Source: Sphaerotilus sp. (GTDB lineage Bacteria; Pseudomonadota; Gammaproteobacteria; Burkholderiales; Burkholderiaceae_C). Taken from it: a stretch of DNA of 42,945 nucleotides. Shown here piece by piece: positions 8,419 to 16,928 of the stretch. The translations under genes were made by a program, and so were the position numbers. The stretch lies in NCBI RefSeq assembly GCF_013299175.1, contig NZ_JAAFKF010000023.1, positions 1 through 42,945 on the forward strand, read 5' to 3'. Within the stretch, counting starts at the first letter, position 1; the number at the start of each line of letters is the position of its first letter. The notes under the pieces are model-generated. The model did no database searches. It saw only the letters and a list, made by a program, of their open reading frames with translations, and was not told where the DNA came from.

Positions 8419-9690
8419 TCATCTCTGCAATTGCATGCGATACCGCTTGCGACGAATCAGGACAATCTGGATGATTTCCAGCAGAGCCAATGCCAGCACG
8501 ATTGAGCCTGAATGAGGCATGGCACTGGCGATGAGCATGACGACGACAGTGGCAGCGAGCGTGATGACACCAATTCTGCTGAGATCCTTGAAGCCTGCAT
8601 CGCCTGTCATGAGGGTGGCTGCGTAGATGCCCTTGATGAATGCCAGCCCCGCTTGGGCCGTCCACAGCAGTGTCAGCGTGCTGAGATTGGAGTATTTCGT
8701 GCCGAACAGCATGCGGATAAAGTCATCAAAAAAATATACTGTTGCGCCCATGCTGATAGAGAGCAGTGTGGCGGCTGCGACGGATTTTTTAACAGTGCTA
8801 TCAAGCTGTTCGTACTGCCGTGCAGATGCCCATTGCGAAAGGCGTGGTCGCATTAGATTGAACCAGGCCGCGCCAACCAAGGCAATTGGCGTCGATAGCA
8901 GTCTGGCGACTGAAATGTCAGCCACTTCTGATTTGCTGAAGCTAATTGCTGCCAAATAGGGGTAAGTGTTACTTGTCAAGAGCGTGACGAACGATCCAAG
9001 TACCGCCCAGCGCCCACATGCCCAGAATTCATGAATCAGCAGTTTTTCAATTTCCGATTGGCGCGATCGGCCATGCTTGATACCATCAAAAATGGTTGAC
9101 TGCATTAGTTGCGGCAGACTGACGACTGCGCTCGCAATTCCAATTAATGCCAATACTGAAGCCGCTGATACAGCACGAAAATGTATCATTAGGAAAATAC
9201 TGATGACCAATAGTATCCCATAGAAAACATTGCTTTTCAGTGCAGATGAAGGATTATTCTGGGAGTAATGAAATACTCGAATATTGTCTTTTAATATGGA
9301 GCCAAAAATGCAAGCGCAGAAGCCTAAGCCGGTCGCGAGCGTCATCAGAGAATCATGGAAAAAAGCACTATAGGCAAAATATCCAACTAGTGAAAATAAA
9401 GCCGCAAAAATGGAAAAAATGACCGTGCCGTGTGTATAAATGGCCACCACGGTGTTCCGGCTGGATTCTGGCTGACGAGGATAAATTGTGGTGTATGGCG
9501 CTGATAGCAGCGCACCACTGATTCCTTGAAAAAACAGTGCCGTATTAAAAAGAAGAACGTAAAGCCCGAATTCTTCCTTTTCTAGTTCACGGACAAAAAC
9601 GAGCGATATGAGCAGACTGATGCCACTCAGCCAAGCTTGGTCAAAAATCGAGGTGCCAACCTTGGCAGCTTTGCGCCAATTGATTGCCAT
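8419..9690 (-). CDS. Polysaccharide flippase, Wzx-like (MOP superfamily)
   Basis: A 423-residue integral membrane protein with about 12 hydrophobic segments over its whole length and a basic N-terminus (MAINWRKAAK) entering the first segment. The pattern, the FGLYVLLFNTA region after TM1 and the size fit lipopolysaccharide/exopolysaccharide flippases that move lipid-linked repeat units across the inner membrane. Base composition is AT-richer than that of the flanking housekeeping genes, as is common for wzx/wzy genes. It starts 8 nt after the epsI stop and belongs to the minus-strand eps operon. The exact substrate is not readable. Confidence 0.85.
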   Translation of the reverse strand: MAINWRKAAKVGTSIFDQAWLSGISLLISLVFVRELEKEEFGLYVLLFNTALFFQGISGALLSAPYTTIYPRQPESSRNTVVAIYTHGTVIFSIFAALFSLVGYFAYSAFFHDSLMTLATGLGFCACIFGSILKDNIRVFHYSQNNPSSALKSNVFYGILLVISIFLMIHFRAVSAASVLALIGIASAVVSLPQLMQSTIFDGIKHGRSRQSEIEKLLIHEFWACGRWAVLGSFVTLLTSNTYPYLAAISFSKSEVADISVARLLSTPIALVGAAWFNLMRPRLSQWASARQYEQLDSTVKKSVAAATLLSISMGATVYFFDDFIRMLFGTKYSNLSTLTLLWTAQAGLAFIKGIYAATLMTGDAGFKDLSRIGVITLAATVVVMLIASAMPHSGSIVLALALLEIIQIVLIRRKRYRMQLQR

Positions 9691-9698
9691 GCAGTGAG

Positions 9699-10382
9699 CT
9701 ACCGAGTGAGGCCAGACAAACGCAGCCTGTCTTCTGCTGAAATGGATGCCATCATGGACGAGACAAATTGCTGGTGCGCCGAAAAAGCGCGAGGAAGATC
9801 TGGGTCAAGGCTGGAGATGCGAAAAAGCAAACCGTCAGCAATCTCTCCCTTCATGGCGTACTCTATTTCCTTCAATTTCTTGTCCGTGCCAGATTTGACA
9901 GCGTAATTCCCAATCGTTGTCCAGTAGGTGACTGGCTCTATGCGCTGTGACTGATAAGTCGTCTTGAGTTGTTTTGCAGGTATCTTTCCAAAATCAGTAT
10001 CAAGGTTTACCCTGTAATTGGAAAGTACCTGAAAACCTTGTGCTGGGTAGCATATTTCGGGCAAATGAACTTGGAAAGAATCATTCTGATTTTTGCCGTA
10101 AGCAATCGACAGCATGATCCGGTAACCTTGAGCGGAGACATAGGCGCGGTTGATTTGCTCAGAGTATAGCTCGCCGAGCAGTTGCTGCTGCTGCGGGTTG
10201 ACAATGTTTCCTGCGAGATCTTGCTGCTGCCAAGTACCAAATCTAGCCGGTACGATTTTCTCTAGTGTACGTGTCCCGCGGGTATCTGAAAAATAATGGG
10301 TTGGACGTAAATGATTGGCCGATGCTGCGGTAAGCGACATGAATACAGCAGCAATAAGGGCTGTGATGGATTGTTTGTTCAT
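9699..10382 (-). CDS. epsI: Exosortase-associated protein EpsI (B type)
   Basis: A 227-residue protein with an N-terminal hydrophobic signal or anchor (ALIAAVFMSLTAASA) and the hallmark EpsI/DUF3485 core motif HLPEICYPAQGF, preceded by SIAYGKNQNDSFQ. In exosortase systems EpsI occurs next to, or fused with, the exosortase and is thought to act with it at the periplasmic face; its precise chemistry is not established. The start ATG overlaps the xrtB stop by 4 nt, so the two are translationally coupled, which supports a joint function. Confidence 0.92.
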   Translation of the reverse strand: MNKQSITALIAAVFMSLTAASANHLRPTHYFSDTRGTRTLEKIVPARFGTWQQQDLAGNIVNPQQQQLLGELYSEQINRAYVSAQGYRIMLSIAYGKNQNDSFQVHLPEICYPAQGFQVLSNYRVNLDTDFGKIPAKQLKTTYQSQRIEPVTYWTTIGNYAVKSGTDKKLKEIEYAMKGEIADGLLFRISSLDPDLPRAFSAHQQFVSSMMASISAEDRLRLSGLTR

Positions 10383-11293
10383 GGGGCAGTCCGTACAGCG
10401 ATTGGTTGATCTGGTGGTTTATTCGGTGAAAGCATGCGCAACAAGCTATCCAATGCGATGATCAGCGCCAGTGCTGCAAGGAAAAGCACCATGCCGGCGA
10501 ATCCGTGCAAGAACCCTTGTCCCGCTGCATCACCAAAATGGTAAGTGATCAGGGTAAGAACCATTACACGAATCACGTTAGCTGTGAAGCTGATCGGTAC
10601 GATGAAAATGGCCAGCAAAATATTTCGGGTGGCCGATTGATGGCGAACCAGATTGAGGTAGAGCAGGCCCAGTGCTTCAAGGGTAAATAGTGTATTAAGG
10701 CCTGCACATGCATCGGCCACCAAGAGCTGGTATTGACCAATTTGTAGGATCACGCCACTGCGACTGATGGGGTAGCCAAAATGGTAGAGAACGAATTCCG
10801 CAACATAGGATACGGCGACTTTCATGGGTTGCGTCAGGGCATCTACAAAGACTCCAGGTAGCGGCACCATGAAGACCATGAAAAATATTGGAAACCACAT
10901 TAATTTTACGGCAGAGTAACCACTCAATAGTAGCAGTAAGCCAGTAACAATCAGTACTATTGATCCTACTTCGAATATTAAAATATTTTGCGATCGCCCA
11001 ACTAGATAAATTAGTAATCCGAACAAGAGTGCTGTCCATCCGGCGATGAATTTTGGTTTAATGAGTAAGGAAAGTAGTTCCAGCCTGTTTTGCCAAAGTA
11101 GCCAAATAGAAATTGCAAGGACGATAGGCCCATGCCCCTGTTGATCTCCAGCCCAAAGTCCGTGAAATAAATCCCAAAAAGTCAGGCTGTACATGCTAAT
11201 CACTCCAGCTAAGGAGATGATCCACGGTGTGAGCACGTTTTTTGTTGAATCGACAGTGGCGCTGTCGATAGGATTTATTGTTTGGTGGGGCAT
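10379..11293 (-). CDS. xrtB: Exosortase B
   Basis: Integral membrane cysteine transpeptidase/protease of the exosortase family, 304 residues with about eight membrane segments. The predicted catalytic triad is present: Cys196 in VADACAGLNTL, Arg242 in TANVIRVMVL and His263 in GFLHGFAG. The neighbours (EpsI, EpsG, EpsF, EpsE, EpsD) identify it as the XrtB subtype. Exosortases process proteins with PEP-CTERM tails during export; no such tail is visible in this window. The ATG at 11293 is chosen, with GCGGAAACC just upstream; a TTG at 11350 would overlap the preceding gene. It lies directly downstream of the EpsG-type gene and is coupled to epsI. Confidence 0.93.
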   Translation of the reverse strand: MPHQTINPIDSATVDSTKNVLTPWIISLAGVISMYSLTFWDLFHGLWAGDQQGHGPIVLAISIWLLWQNRLELLSLLIKPKFIAGWTALLFGLLIYLVGRSQNILIFEVGSIVLIVTGLLLLLSGYSAVKLMWFPIFFMVFMVPLPGVFVDALTQPMKVAVSYVAEFVLYHFGYPISRSGVILQIGQYQLLVADACAGLNTLFTLEALGLLYLNLVRHQSATRNILLAIFIVPISFTANVIRVMVLTLITYHFGDAAGQGFLHGFAGMVLFLAALALIIALDSLLRMLSPNKPPDQPIAVRTAP

Positions 11294-11346
11294 ACTGGTT
11301 TCCGCAGAATTTATGGGCAAATTAAATGATGCTGTTTTGATATGAA

Positions 11347-12261
11347 TCAAAATTCATTCACAATAACGCCAGTTAGTTTTGCAGAGGTTTCTTTCAATTG
11401 TGATGTGAAGTTGGCCAGATCTTCTGTTCCCGTTCGGTGTCTTCTGGCCAGTGTCAGGGCAGCGCCACTGCGGGCCGCGATCACGAAAGCGTCACTGCCA
11501 ACGCTACCCGCTGGGGTGTCAATGAGAACATGGTCAAATTTGCGCAACAGCTCGCTGATGAGCAAGCGAAATGCCGGACGTTCTAGCAGCTCCAGTGGAT
11601 TTGGGGGTGTGATGCCAACAGGCATGACGAACAAGCTGGGAATGTCTGCTGCCTGATAAATGACATTCTCCTCTTGCCTGCCACTGAGTACACCGGTGAG
11701 TCCAGAGGTATTGGGAATGGAGAATAATTCATGCAGGCGTGGATTTCGCAAGTTCCCGTCAACAATCAGAGTTCTACCGCCCAGTTGGGCTAAAACAATC
11801 CCTAGATTTGCGGTTAGAAAAGTACGGCCCTCTCCATGGCCGGGACTCGTGATCGCCAGCGCTCTCTTCGGCTCTTGTGGGCTGAATACCCGCATCATGA
11901 GCTGACTTCTGATTGCCCTGAACGCTTCTGCTTGCTTCCCAAATGGTTGCGATGCAGAAATTAACTCTGAATGGATGGTCGCAGTATTTTCTGGTGTATA
12001 TGGATAATTGAATTGCTGGCTTAGGGCAAACACAACATCGGAGTCGCTTGCGTAGCCAAGTTTTACTGCTGATTCGCCAAACTTTATATTATTTTGTTTT
12101 TGAAAATCAAGTATTTCTTTTAACTGATCTGGAGTGAGGTTATTGTTGTTTTTGATAAGCTGGCCTATAGCTATATTTTTTCCTTCCTGTACCTCAACGT
12201 AGGAATCATAGGCGCCTGAGTTTTGCTTATTTTTTATTTCGCTGTTTGTATGCTGAGACAT
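11347..12261 (-). CDS. epsG: EpsG-type chain-length tyrosine kinase/ATPase with MshEN-like N-terminus
   Basis: A 304-residue cytoplasmic BY-kinase-like P-loop protein that partners with the EpsF chain-length protein. Residues about 31-56 and 60-84 form two similar helical units (IGQLI...LTPDQL and FGESAVKLGYASDSDV) resembling the MshEN/GspE N-terminal domain. The ATPase core follows: Walker A as PGHGEGRTF, with Arg146 (codon at 11824-11826) where Lys is usual; Walker A' as LIVDGNLRNPR, where DxD is usual; and Walker B as HVLIDTPA. There is no C-terminal tyrosine cluster; the protein ends NEF. This suggests altered or weak kinase activity, although the Arg variant may be common in XrtB-type EpsG. 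It sits between the Wzy-like gene and xrtB. Confidence 0.88.
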   Translation of the reverse strand: MSQHTNSEIKNKQNSGAYDSYVEVQEGKNIAIGQLIKNNNNLTPDQLKEILDFQKQNNIKFGESAVKLGYASDSDVVFALSQQFNYPYTPENTATIHSELISASQPFGKQAEAFRAIRSQLMMRVFSPQEPKRALAITSPGHGEGRTFLTANLGIVLAQLGGRTLIVDGNLRNPRLHELFSIPNTSGLTGVLSGRQEENVIYQAADIPSLFVMPVGITPPNPLELLERPAFRLLISELLRKFDHVLIDTPAGSVGSDAFVIAARSGAALTLARRHRTGTEDLANFTSQLKETSAKLTGVIVNEF

Positions 12262-12304
12262 TTTGATCCGTAGGTTGATTGGGCTTTGGGTGGGTTATAA
12301 TGGC

Positions 12305-13555
12305 TTATATAAAAAATATTGGGAAAAGCAAGTGACCAATTATTCCGCCGCCGTAATATGCGAAGTTTGATACCAGAATTCTTAATTCTATGTACATGGT
12401 TGAAATTATTATTATTGGGAATATCATTAATTCACCATAATTCGACCTGAGTAGGGCTACTGATAGATAAATTACTTCACAACCACGGAATAGATCGACA
12501 TAAAAATACATCCGCAGGAATGCTAATGGAGTTGCGGAGACGCCAATCAGGAATGAAAAATAAAGTGCTGCAATGAATAACAATTTTAGAATTAATTCAT
12601 TATTTGATTTTTTTGCATGAAAAAATACGGCTATATAGAGTAGCGCATCCAATGACATGGTTATTGGGTTAATGTCGCCATCGCTGCGAATCCTCTGAAA
12701 TATGTTGTCTATTGCAATATGGGTTGAGTAATAAATGCCAATTCCGGAAAATATAAGTAAAAGAAATATTTTTACGATTTTGTCTGTTTTTCCGGATGGA
12801 ATTTCAATTTTCTGATAAAAATATCCAATTAATAAGCAAGAGAAAGGTATATAGGTTGATTCGTGGCTTGTAATTGATATTATGCCGAAAAGTATTGCCA
12901 GCTTTGTTTCTTTGAGGATAAGTGACGTGGCACAGAGAAGAAATGCAGCGGATGCAAATTCTTGACGAACCAGATGTGTTGTAAGTGAAAATGTTACGCC
13001 CGTAAACATTGCCGCGGTCAAAGCAGCCATTGTTTTTGCTGGGGATAATCCTGACGAATTAAGCATCTTTGAAAAAGCTGCCCCGGTCAGCAAATATATC
13101 CATCCAGTGATGAATATATTGAGGACCATGGTATTTCCGTCTGATATTCTAGATAATATAAAAGAAATAGTGTAGTAGAATGGCTCATTTATTTTTATTG
13201 TGAACTGATTTACGCGGCTGCCGAGATAACTTGTTAGCGGTAATTTTTTTAATAGTAAAAAATGATCATAATACCAAGTTAGGTCGCCAGATAGATATTT
13301 TCCGGAGTTTATCCAGCAAAGTAATGCGGTTATTGTTATTACTGTTGATATCTTTACTGAGAAGCTGTTGTTTGTTATTAGTATTAATGTTATGAGTGCT
13401 GCTGCAATAATTAAAAATGGAAATCTAAAGTACAGCAGAAAAAATATTATTGCCAATGTTGCTGTCGCGATGTATTTTAATGTTTTCCTGGGGTAGCGAA
13501 AAATCGGCAGCAGCAACGACAGCAGTGATTCAAATTTTATTGATGGTGATGTCAT
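12305..13555 (-). CDS. Wzy-like polysaccharide polymerase (EpsG/Wzy family membrane protein)
   Basis: A 416-residue integral membrane protein with about ten hydrophobic segments and an Ile/Phe/Asn/Lys-rich, strongly AT-biased composition, in contrast to the rest of the window. Position between epsF and the kinase gene, size, membrane pattern and motifs such as NEPFYYTISFILSR and LVRQEFASAAFLL (conserved Arg/Glu on periplasmic loops, next to TM segments) fit the EpsG-like Wzy family, which polymerises repeat units at the periplasmic face. Its start ATG abuts the epsF stop with no spacing. Such genes are often recently exchanged between strains, which would explain the base composition; that is inference. 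Confidence 0.78.
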   Translation of the reverse strand: MTSPSIKFESLLSLLLPIFRYPRKTLKYIATATLAIIFFLLYFRFPFLIIAAALITLILITNNSFSVKISTVITITALLCWINSGKYLSGDLTWYYDHFLLLKKLPLTSYLGSRVNQFTIKINEPFYYTISFILSRISDGNTMVLNIFITGWIYLLTGAAFSKMLNSSGLSPAKTMAALTAAMFTGVTFSLTTHLVRQEFASAAFLLCATSLILKETKLAILFGIISITSHESTYIPFSCLLIGYFYQKIEIPSGKTDKIVKIFLLLIFSGIGIYYSTHIAIDNIFQRIRSDGDINPITMSLDALLYIAVFFHAKKSNNELILKLLFIAALYFSFLIGVSATPLAFLRMYFYVDLFRGCEVIYLSVALLRSNYGELMIFPIIIISTMYIELRILVSNFAYYGGGIIGHLLFPIFFI

Positions 13556-14959
13556 CTATTTTTGATGTGCTTCGAGTGTGATTGGCGTATATTTTCTGCT
13601 GAGTGCTGTGCGATTTTGTTTTGTCGGTTTTGGAAGGTATCCAATGATGGGGACGTCAATTTTCTGATGAAGATCGTCGAGGGTTCTTATCTTCTTGTTC
13701 AGGGACTCTCTTGTGATCGATGTTGTTATCCCAAGAATGATTCCTGCGACCAGTCCGATCATTGAGTTGATCGCTATGTTGGGCGATGACGGTTCATTAG
13801 GGTCTGTTGCAGGCGAGAGTACTGAAATATTGGTCTGAGTCAGTTGACTCTCGAGATTGGACTGATTGAGGCGCATGGTGACTTGTTCGTAAGCGCGCTG
13901 TGCCGTCTCTGCTTCACGTTGCAGCACCATGGCTTCGTCACGCTGCGCTCTGAGTTTCAGTACTTTGGCGCGCTGCGCATCAAGCGATGCACGGATCTCA
14001 AGTTCTCTTTGCTTGTTGATGTTGTTGGATACGCCGACACTTCCCGTGATGCGACTGGTTTCCGTTTCCAGGCGACGCTGCAGTTCTGAAATGCTGGCGC
14101 GCAACTCCTTGACTTGCGGGTGCTCGTCCCCGAACTTTGATCGAATTTCGGTCAAGCGACTTTCTTGGCGAACCAGATCTGTTCGCAGCGATGACACCAG
14201 ACCATTGTTGATCACGTCAGGTATCTGATCCGCAGAAGTCTTTGCCTCATTCTTCCTGCTGGACGACTCAATGGCCACTGCTTGCAGGATGACCAGTTGC
14301 GAGTTCAGTTCGTTGAGTCGCTGAGTTTCGATGTCAAACCGTTCATCGGCATTCAGGAGTCCATTGACTTTCTGGAACTCTGAAAGTTTGGCTTGCGCGC
14401 GCTCAACCGATGCACGCAAGTCTTTTCCTCGAGCATCGAAAAATTCGCTGTATTGTTTTGCAGGAGACGATCGAAGCCCGATGCTCACGTCGATATAAGA
14501 CTGTGCAAAGGCGTTTGCAATCGTGCTTGCAAACCTGGGTTCCGGGCTGGAGTAGCCAATGGTGAGGACACTGCTCTCGCGTGCCGGCTTCACAATCAGT
14601 CGTTTTTTGAATAGTTCGACTACCCATGTATTGAAGTTGCCTTTGCGATCAGTTTCCTCAGCCCACCGCTGACGCAGTGCTGGATTTTCTGTCAGCCGAA
14701 GCCTGGTTACCACCTGTTGCGCGACTCTGTCACTGTTGATGATGTCTACCTGTGTCGCCATGAACGAAGGCGATGTCAGGTTTGGCGTCCCTGCGACCGG
14801 GTCCACTGCACGACCGTCCAGAACCACCGTTGTGATCGCCGTGTAACTTTTTGGCAGTAACAGACTGATGCCGATCGTGGTGCTGACGGTCAGTATCAAT
14901 ACGACAACCGCTGAAACCCAGCGCGCTTTCAATATTGACAGTAGTTGCGCAATGGTCAT
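13556..14959 (-). CDS. epsF: Chain-length determinant protein EpsF (Wzz-like)
   Basis: A 467-residue inner-membrane polysaccharide co-polymerase. TM1 is near residues 13-34 (WVSAVVVLILTVSTTIGISL), then a periplasmic Wzz domain (PKSYTAITTVVLDGR), then a long coiled coil from about 165 to 365 rich in Glu, Gln, Arg and Leu. The conserved PxxP-type segment PATDPNEPSSPNIAI precedes TM2 at about 406-424. The short cytoplasmic tail ends KPTKQNRTALSRKY. It has no kinase domain; the separate EpsG-type protein supplies it. The family is diagnostic for exosortase-associated eps loci. It is preceded by a 133-nt structured leader, not by a tight junction as elsewhere in the operon. Confidence 0.92.
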   Translation of the reverse strand: MTIAQLLSILKARWVSAVVVLILTVSTTIGISLLLPKSYTAITTVVLDGRAVDPVAGTPNLTSPSFMATQVDIINSDRVAQQVVTRLRLTENPALRQRWAEETDRKGNFNTWVVELFKKRLIVKPARESSVLTIGYSSPEPRFASTIANAFAQSYIDVSIGLRSSPAKQYSEFFDARGKDLRASVERAQAKLSEFQKVNGLLNADERFDIETQRLNELNSQLVILQAVAIESSSRKNEAKTSADQIPDVINNGLVSSLRTDLVRQESRLTEIRSKFGDEHPQVKELRASISELQRRLETETSRITGSVGVSNNINKQRELEIRASLDAQRAKVLKLRAQRDEAMVLQREAETAQRAYEQVTMRLNQSNLESQLTQTNISVLSPATDPNEPSSPNIAINSMIGLVAGIILGITTSITRESLNKKIRTLDDLHQKIDVPIIGYLPKPTKQNRTALSRKYTPITLEAHQK

Positions 14960-15092
14960 GAGTGATCACACCTGATGGAGGAATGGTGCATTTCAGATAT
15001 GCACGGTGTCTTGCTGTAAAAGCAATGCATGGGTGCAGGAATCCCAAGAGATGTTGCACCGAGGGCAAGCTCTTGGGATATGGGTCATGCGG
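14960..15092 (-). promoter_or_regulatory. Structured leader between epsE and epsF
   Basis: The longest gap inside the eps operon. In transcript order the minus strand has arm A (15079-15070, ATCCCAAGAG), arm B (15060-15055, GGTGCA), arm A' (15050-15041, CTCTTGGGAT) and arm B' (15037-15032, TGCACC). A pairs perfectly with A' over 10 bp and B with B' over 6 bp, interleaved. Two further hairpins follow: 15025-15011 (TTGCT/AGCAA, 5-nt loop) and 15004-14986 (GTGCAT/ATGCAC, 7-nt loop). There is no clear U-tract after A/A'. It may be an attenuator, an antitermination element or a pseudoknot-like switch controlling epsF and downstream genes. Function is inferred from structure only. Confidence 0.45.
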
Positions 15093-15938
15093 TCAGAACA
15101 GACTTTCGCGCACGTAGATCACGTCGCCGTCTTTCATCGCGTCATTCATGCCGGGTTGCAGGATCTCGACCTTGCCCTCTGCATTGCGGCGATGGACGCG
15201 CAGTCCTTTTTCCGTGCCGCGCTGGGTCAGGCCGCCGCCGGTGGCCAGTGCCTGGATGACCGTCATGTCGCGTTCGAGCCGCATGGCACCCGGACGCTGC
15301 ACTTCACCGTAGATGTAGACCATCGGCATCCGGTCCACGTACACCGTGTCGCCGTTGACGATCACAGGGTCGTTGGCCTTGGTCGAAGCCGAGAACAGGT
15401 TGGGCAAGTCGATGACGACACGGAACGCCCGGCTGTCGCGCACGCCGCTCAGCGTGACCAGATCGCTGCCGCCTGCAGCGATGCCGCCAGCGGTGGCAAG
15501 CAGCTCGCTCAGGCGCATGCCCGTCAACTCGATCGGATAGCGACCCGGACGGTTGACCATGCCCAGCACGGAAGCCTGGTTGCCCCGGATCTGCGTGACC
15601 AGGATGCTCACCTGCGGCTGGCGCACGAAGTTGCCGTTGCGCAGACCGTCGGCGATGACCTTCTCCGCCTTGGGGATCGACAGGCCGCCGAGCCTGATCT
15701 GGCCGAGCAGGGGAAAGCTGATGGTGCCGCTTTCGGCCACGCGGGTTTCCAGTGTCAGGTCCGCGTTCTGGTAGACGCTCACGCGGATCACGTCGCCCGC
15801 ACCCAGCACGTAGTCACGCTGGGCATCGGACACCTGTGCCCAGGACAGCGCAGGGGCCACCAGGGACAGGAAGGCAAGCAGCACGCACCGTAGCAGGCGC
15901 GCGGAGAGGGACGAGGTGGTGTTTAGCGTGAGCATCAT
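15093..15938 (-). CDS. epsE: Polysaccharide export protein EpsE (Wza-like)
   Basis: A 281-residue outer-membrane/periplasmic export protein. A type I signal peptide (cleavage after ALSWA) is followed by the Poly_export domain (DYVLGAGDVIRVSVYQNADLT, residues about 42-62) and SLBB-type beta-grasp repeats (ASVLGMVNRPGRYPIE, VYIYGEVQRPGAMRLE). It lacks a lipobox Cys, unlike classical Wza, which is usual for EpsE. It would form the export channel with EpsF and EpsG. The start lies 3 nt after the epsD stop. Confidence 0.93.
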   Translation of the reverse strand: MMLTLNTTSSLSARLLRCVLLAFLSLVAPALSWAQVSDAQRDYVLGAGDVIRVSVYQNADLTLETRVAESGTISFPLLGQIRLGGLSIPKAEKVIADGLRNGNFVRQPQVSILVTQIRGNQASVLGMVNRPGRYPIELTGMRLSELLATAGGIAAGGSDLVTLSGVRDSRAFRVVIDLPNLFSASTKANDPVIVNGDTVYVDRMPMVYIYGEVQRPGAMRLERDMTVIQALATGGGLTQRGTEKGLRVHRRNAEGKVEILQPGMNDAMKDGDVIYVRESLF

Positions 15939-15941
15939 GTG

Positions 15942-16928
15942 TTACTTCAGACCCGAAAGACCTTTTTGGAGGGCGGAGGCGTCCAGCGCATCGGAAGCGC
16001 CGGCCGGAGGCGTCGGCGCCACGGCGGGGGCCTCGGCCGCACCGCCGTCGGCAGGTGCGGAGGCGGCACCTGCAAACTGGCCGACGTACTCGATCTTGGC
16101 AGATCCACGCAGCGCCTTGATGCCATCGGTGACGAGTTTGCGCTTGCGGTCGCTCAGAAGGAACTGCTCGATCGCCTTTTTCGCGGACTCTTCGGTCACG
16201 GGCGACGGTTTGGCCGAGGCCACCAGCGCGGCGTTCAGGCCGGTTGGCGTGGCGACCACGATCCACTGGCCCTCGTTGACCTTGGCAAGCTGGTCGAGGA
16301 AGCCCATGGGAATGTTTTCCGGCGCCTGGGACACGTTGCGGGCGGCGAAGCGGATGTTGGCCGCCTTCAGTGCGCCAGCCAGTTCATCGGCGCTGCGCAG
16401 GGCCGGGATCTTGGCTTGCAGTGCGGTCTTCTGGTCGGCGCTGGCCTCGATGTTGAATTCCTGCAGACCGTAGATGCGGCGCTTGGAGAACAGGGCCGGC
16501 TTGCTGTCGTAGTAGGCCTTGATGTCTTCCGGGGTCGGTGCAGCAGCGGCTTCGGCGATGCGGTCGGCGTAGGCGCGGGCCAGGATGTCGCGGCGGGAGG
16601 CGTCAATGGCGGAGACGATGCGCGGGTCACGGTCCAGCTTTTGCTCGACGGCTTGCTGGACGGCCAGCTCCTGGTCCACGAGTCCGTCCAGCACGCGGCG
16701 ACCCACGGCCTGCGCCTGTTCGGGCTTGAGACCCTGCTGGCGTTGGAGCACGTAGTTCACCTGGTGGACCGAGATCTCGCTGGAGTTGACCTTGGCGGCT
16801 ACCTGGGAGGCACCCTTCTTGTCGCCTTCCCCTCCGCCGCACGCAGCGAGCAGGGAGGCCGTGGCGATCGCGCCCAGCACGAGCGTGGTGCGCAGAGGGG
16901 CAGAGGAACTGAACAGGGACAAGGTCAT
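15942..16928 (-). CDS. epsD: EpsD family peptidyl-prolyl isomerase / SurA-like lipoprotein
   Basis: A 328-residue lipoprotein. The signal peptide ends in the lipobox LLAAC, with the lipidated Cys followed by GGGEGDKKG. The body is a helical SurA N-terminal-like chaperone domain (LDGLVDQELAVQQAV) and a PpiC-like segment (KPALFSKRRIYGLQEFNIEA); the C-terminus is an Ala/Pro-rich tail. EpsD is the first gene of exosortase-associated eps operons and probably helps fold or insert exported components in the periplasm. Two ATGs compete: 16937 has GGAG only 1 nt upstream, while 16928 has the same GGAG about 10 nt upstream and is preferred. It is the head of the minus-strand operon. Confidence 0.88.
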   Translation of the reverse strand: MTLSLFSSSAPLRTTLVLGAIATASLLAACGGGEGDKKGASQVAAKVNSSEISVHQVNYVLQRQQGLKPEQAQAVGRRVLDGLVDQELAVQQAVEQKLDRDPRIVSAIDASRRDILARAYADRIAEAAAAPTPEDIKAYYDSKPALFSKRRIYGLQEFNIEASADQKTALQAKIPALRSADELAGALKAANIRFAARNVSQAPENIPMGFLDQLAKVNEGQWIVVATPTGLNAALVASAKPSPVTEESAKKAIEQFLLSDRKRKLVTDGIKALRGSAKIEYVGQFAGAASAPADGGAAEAPAVAPTPPAGASDALDASALQKGLSGLK

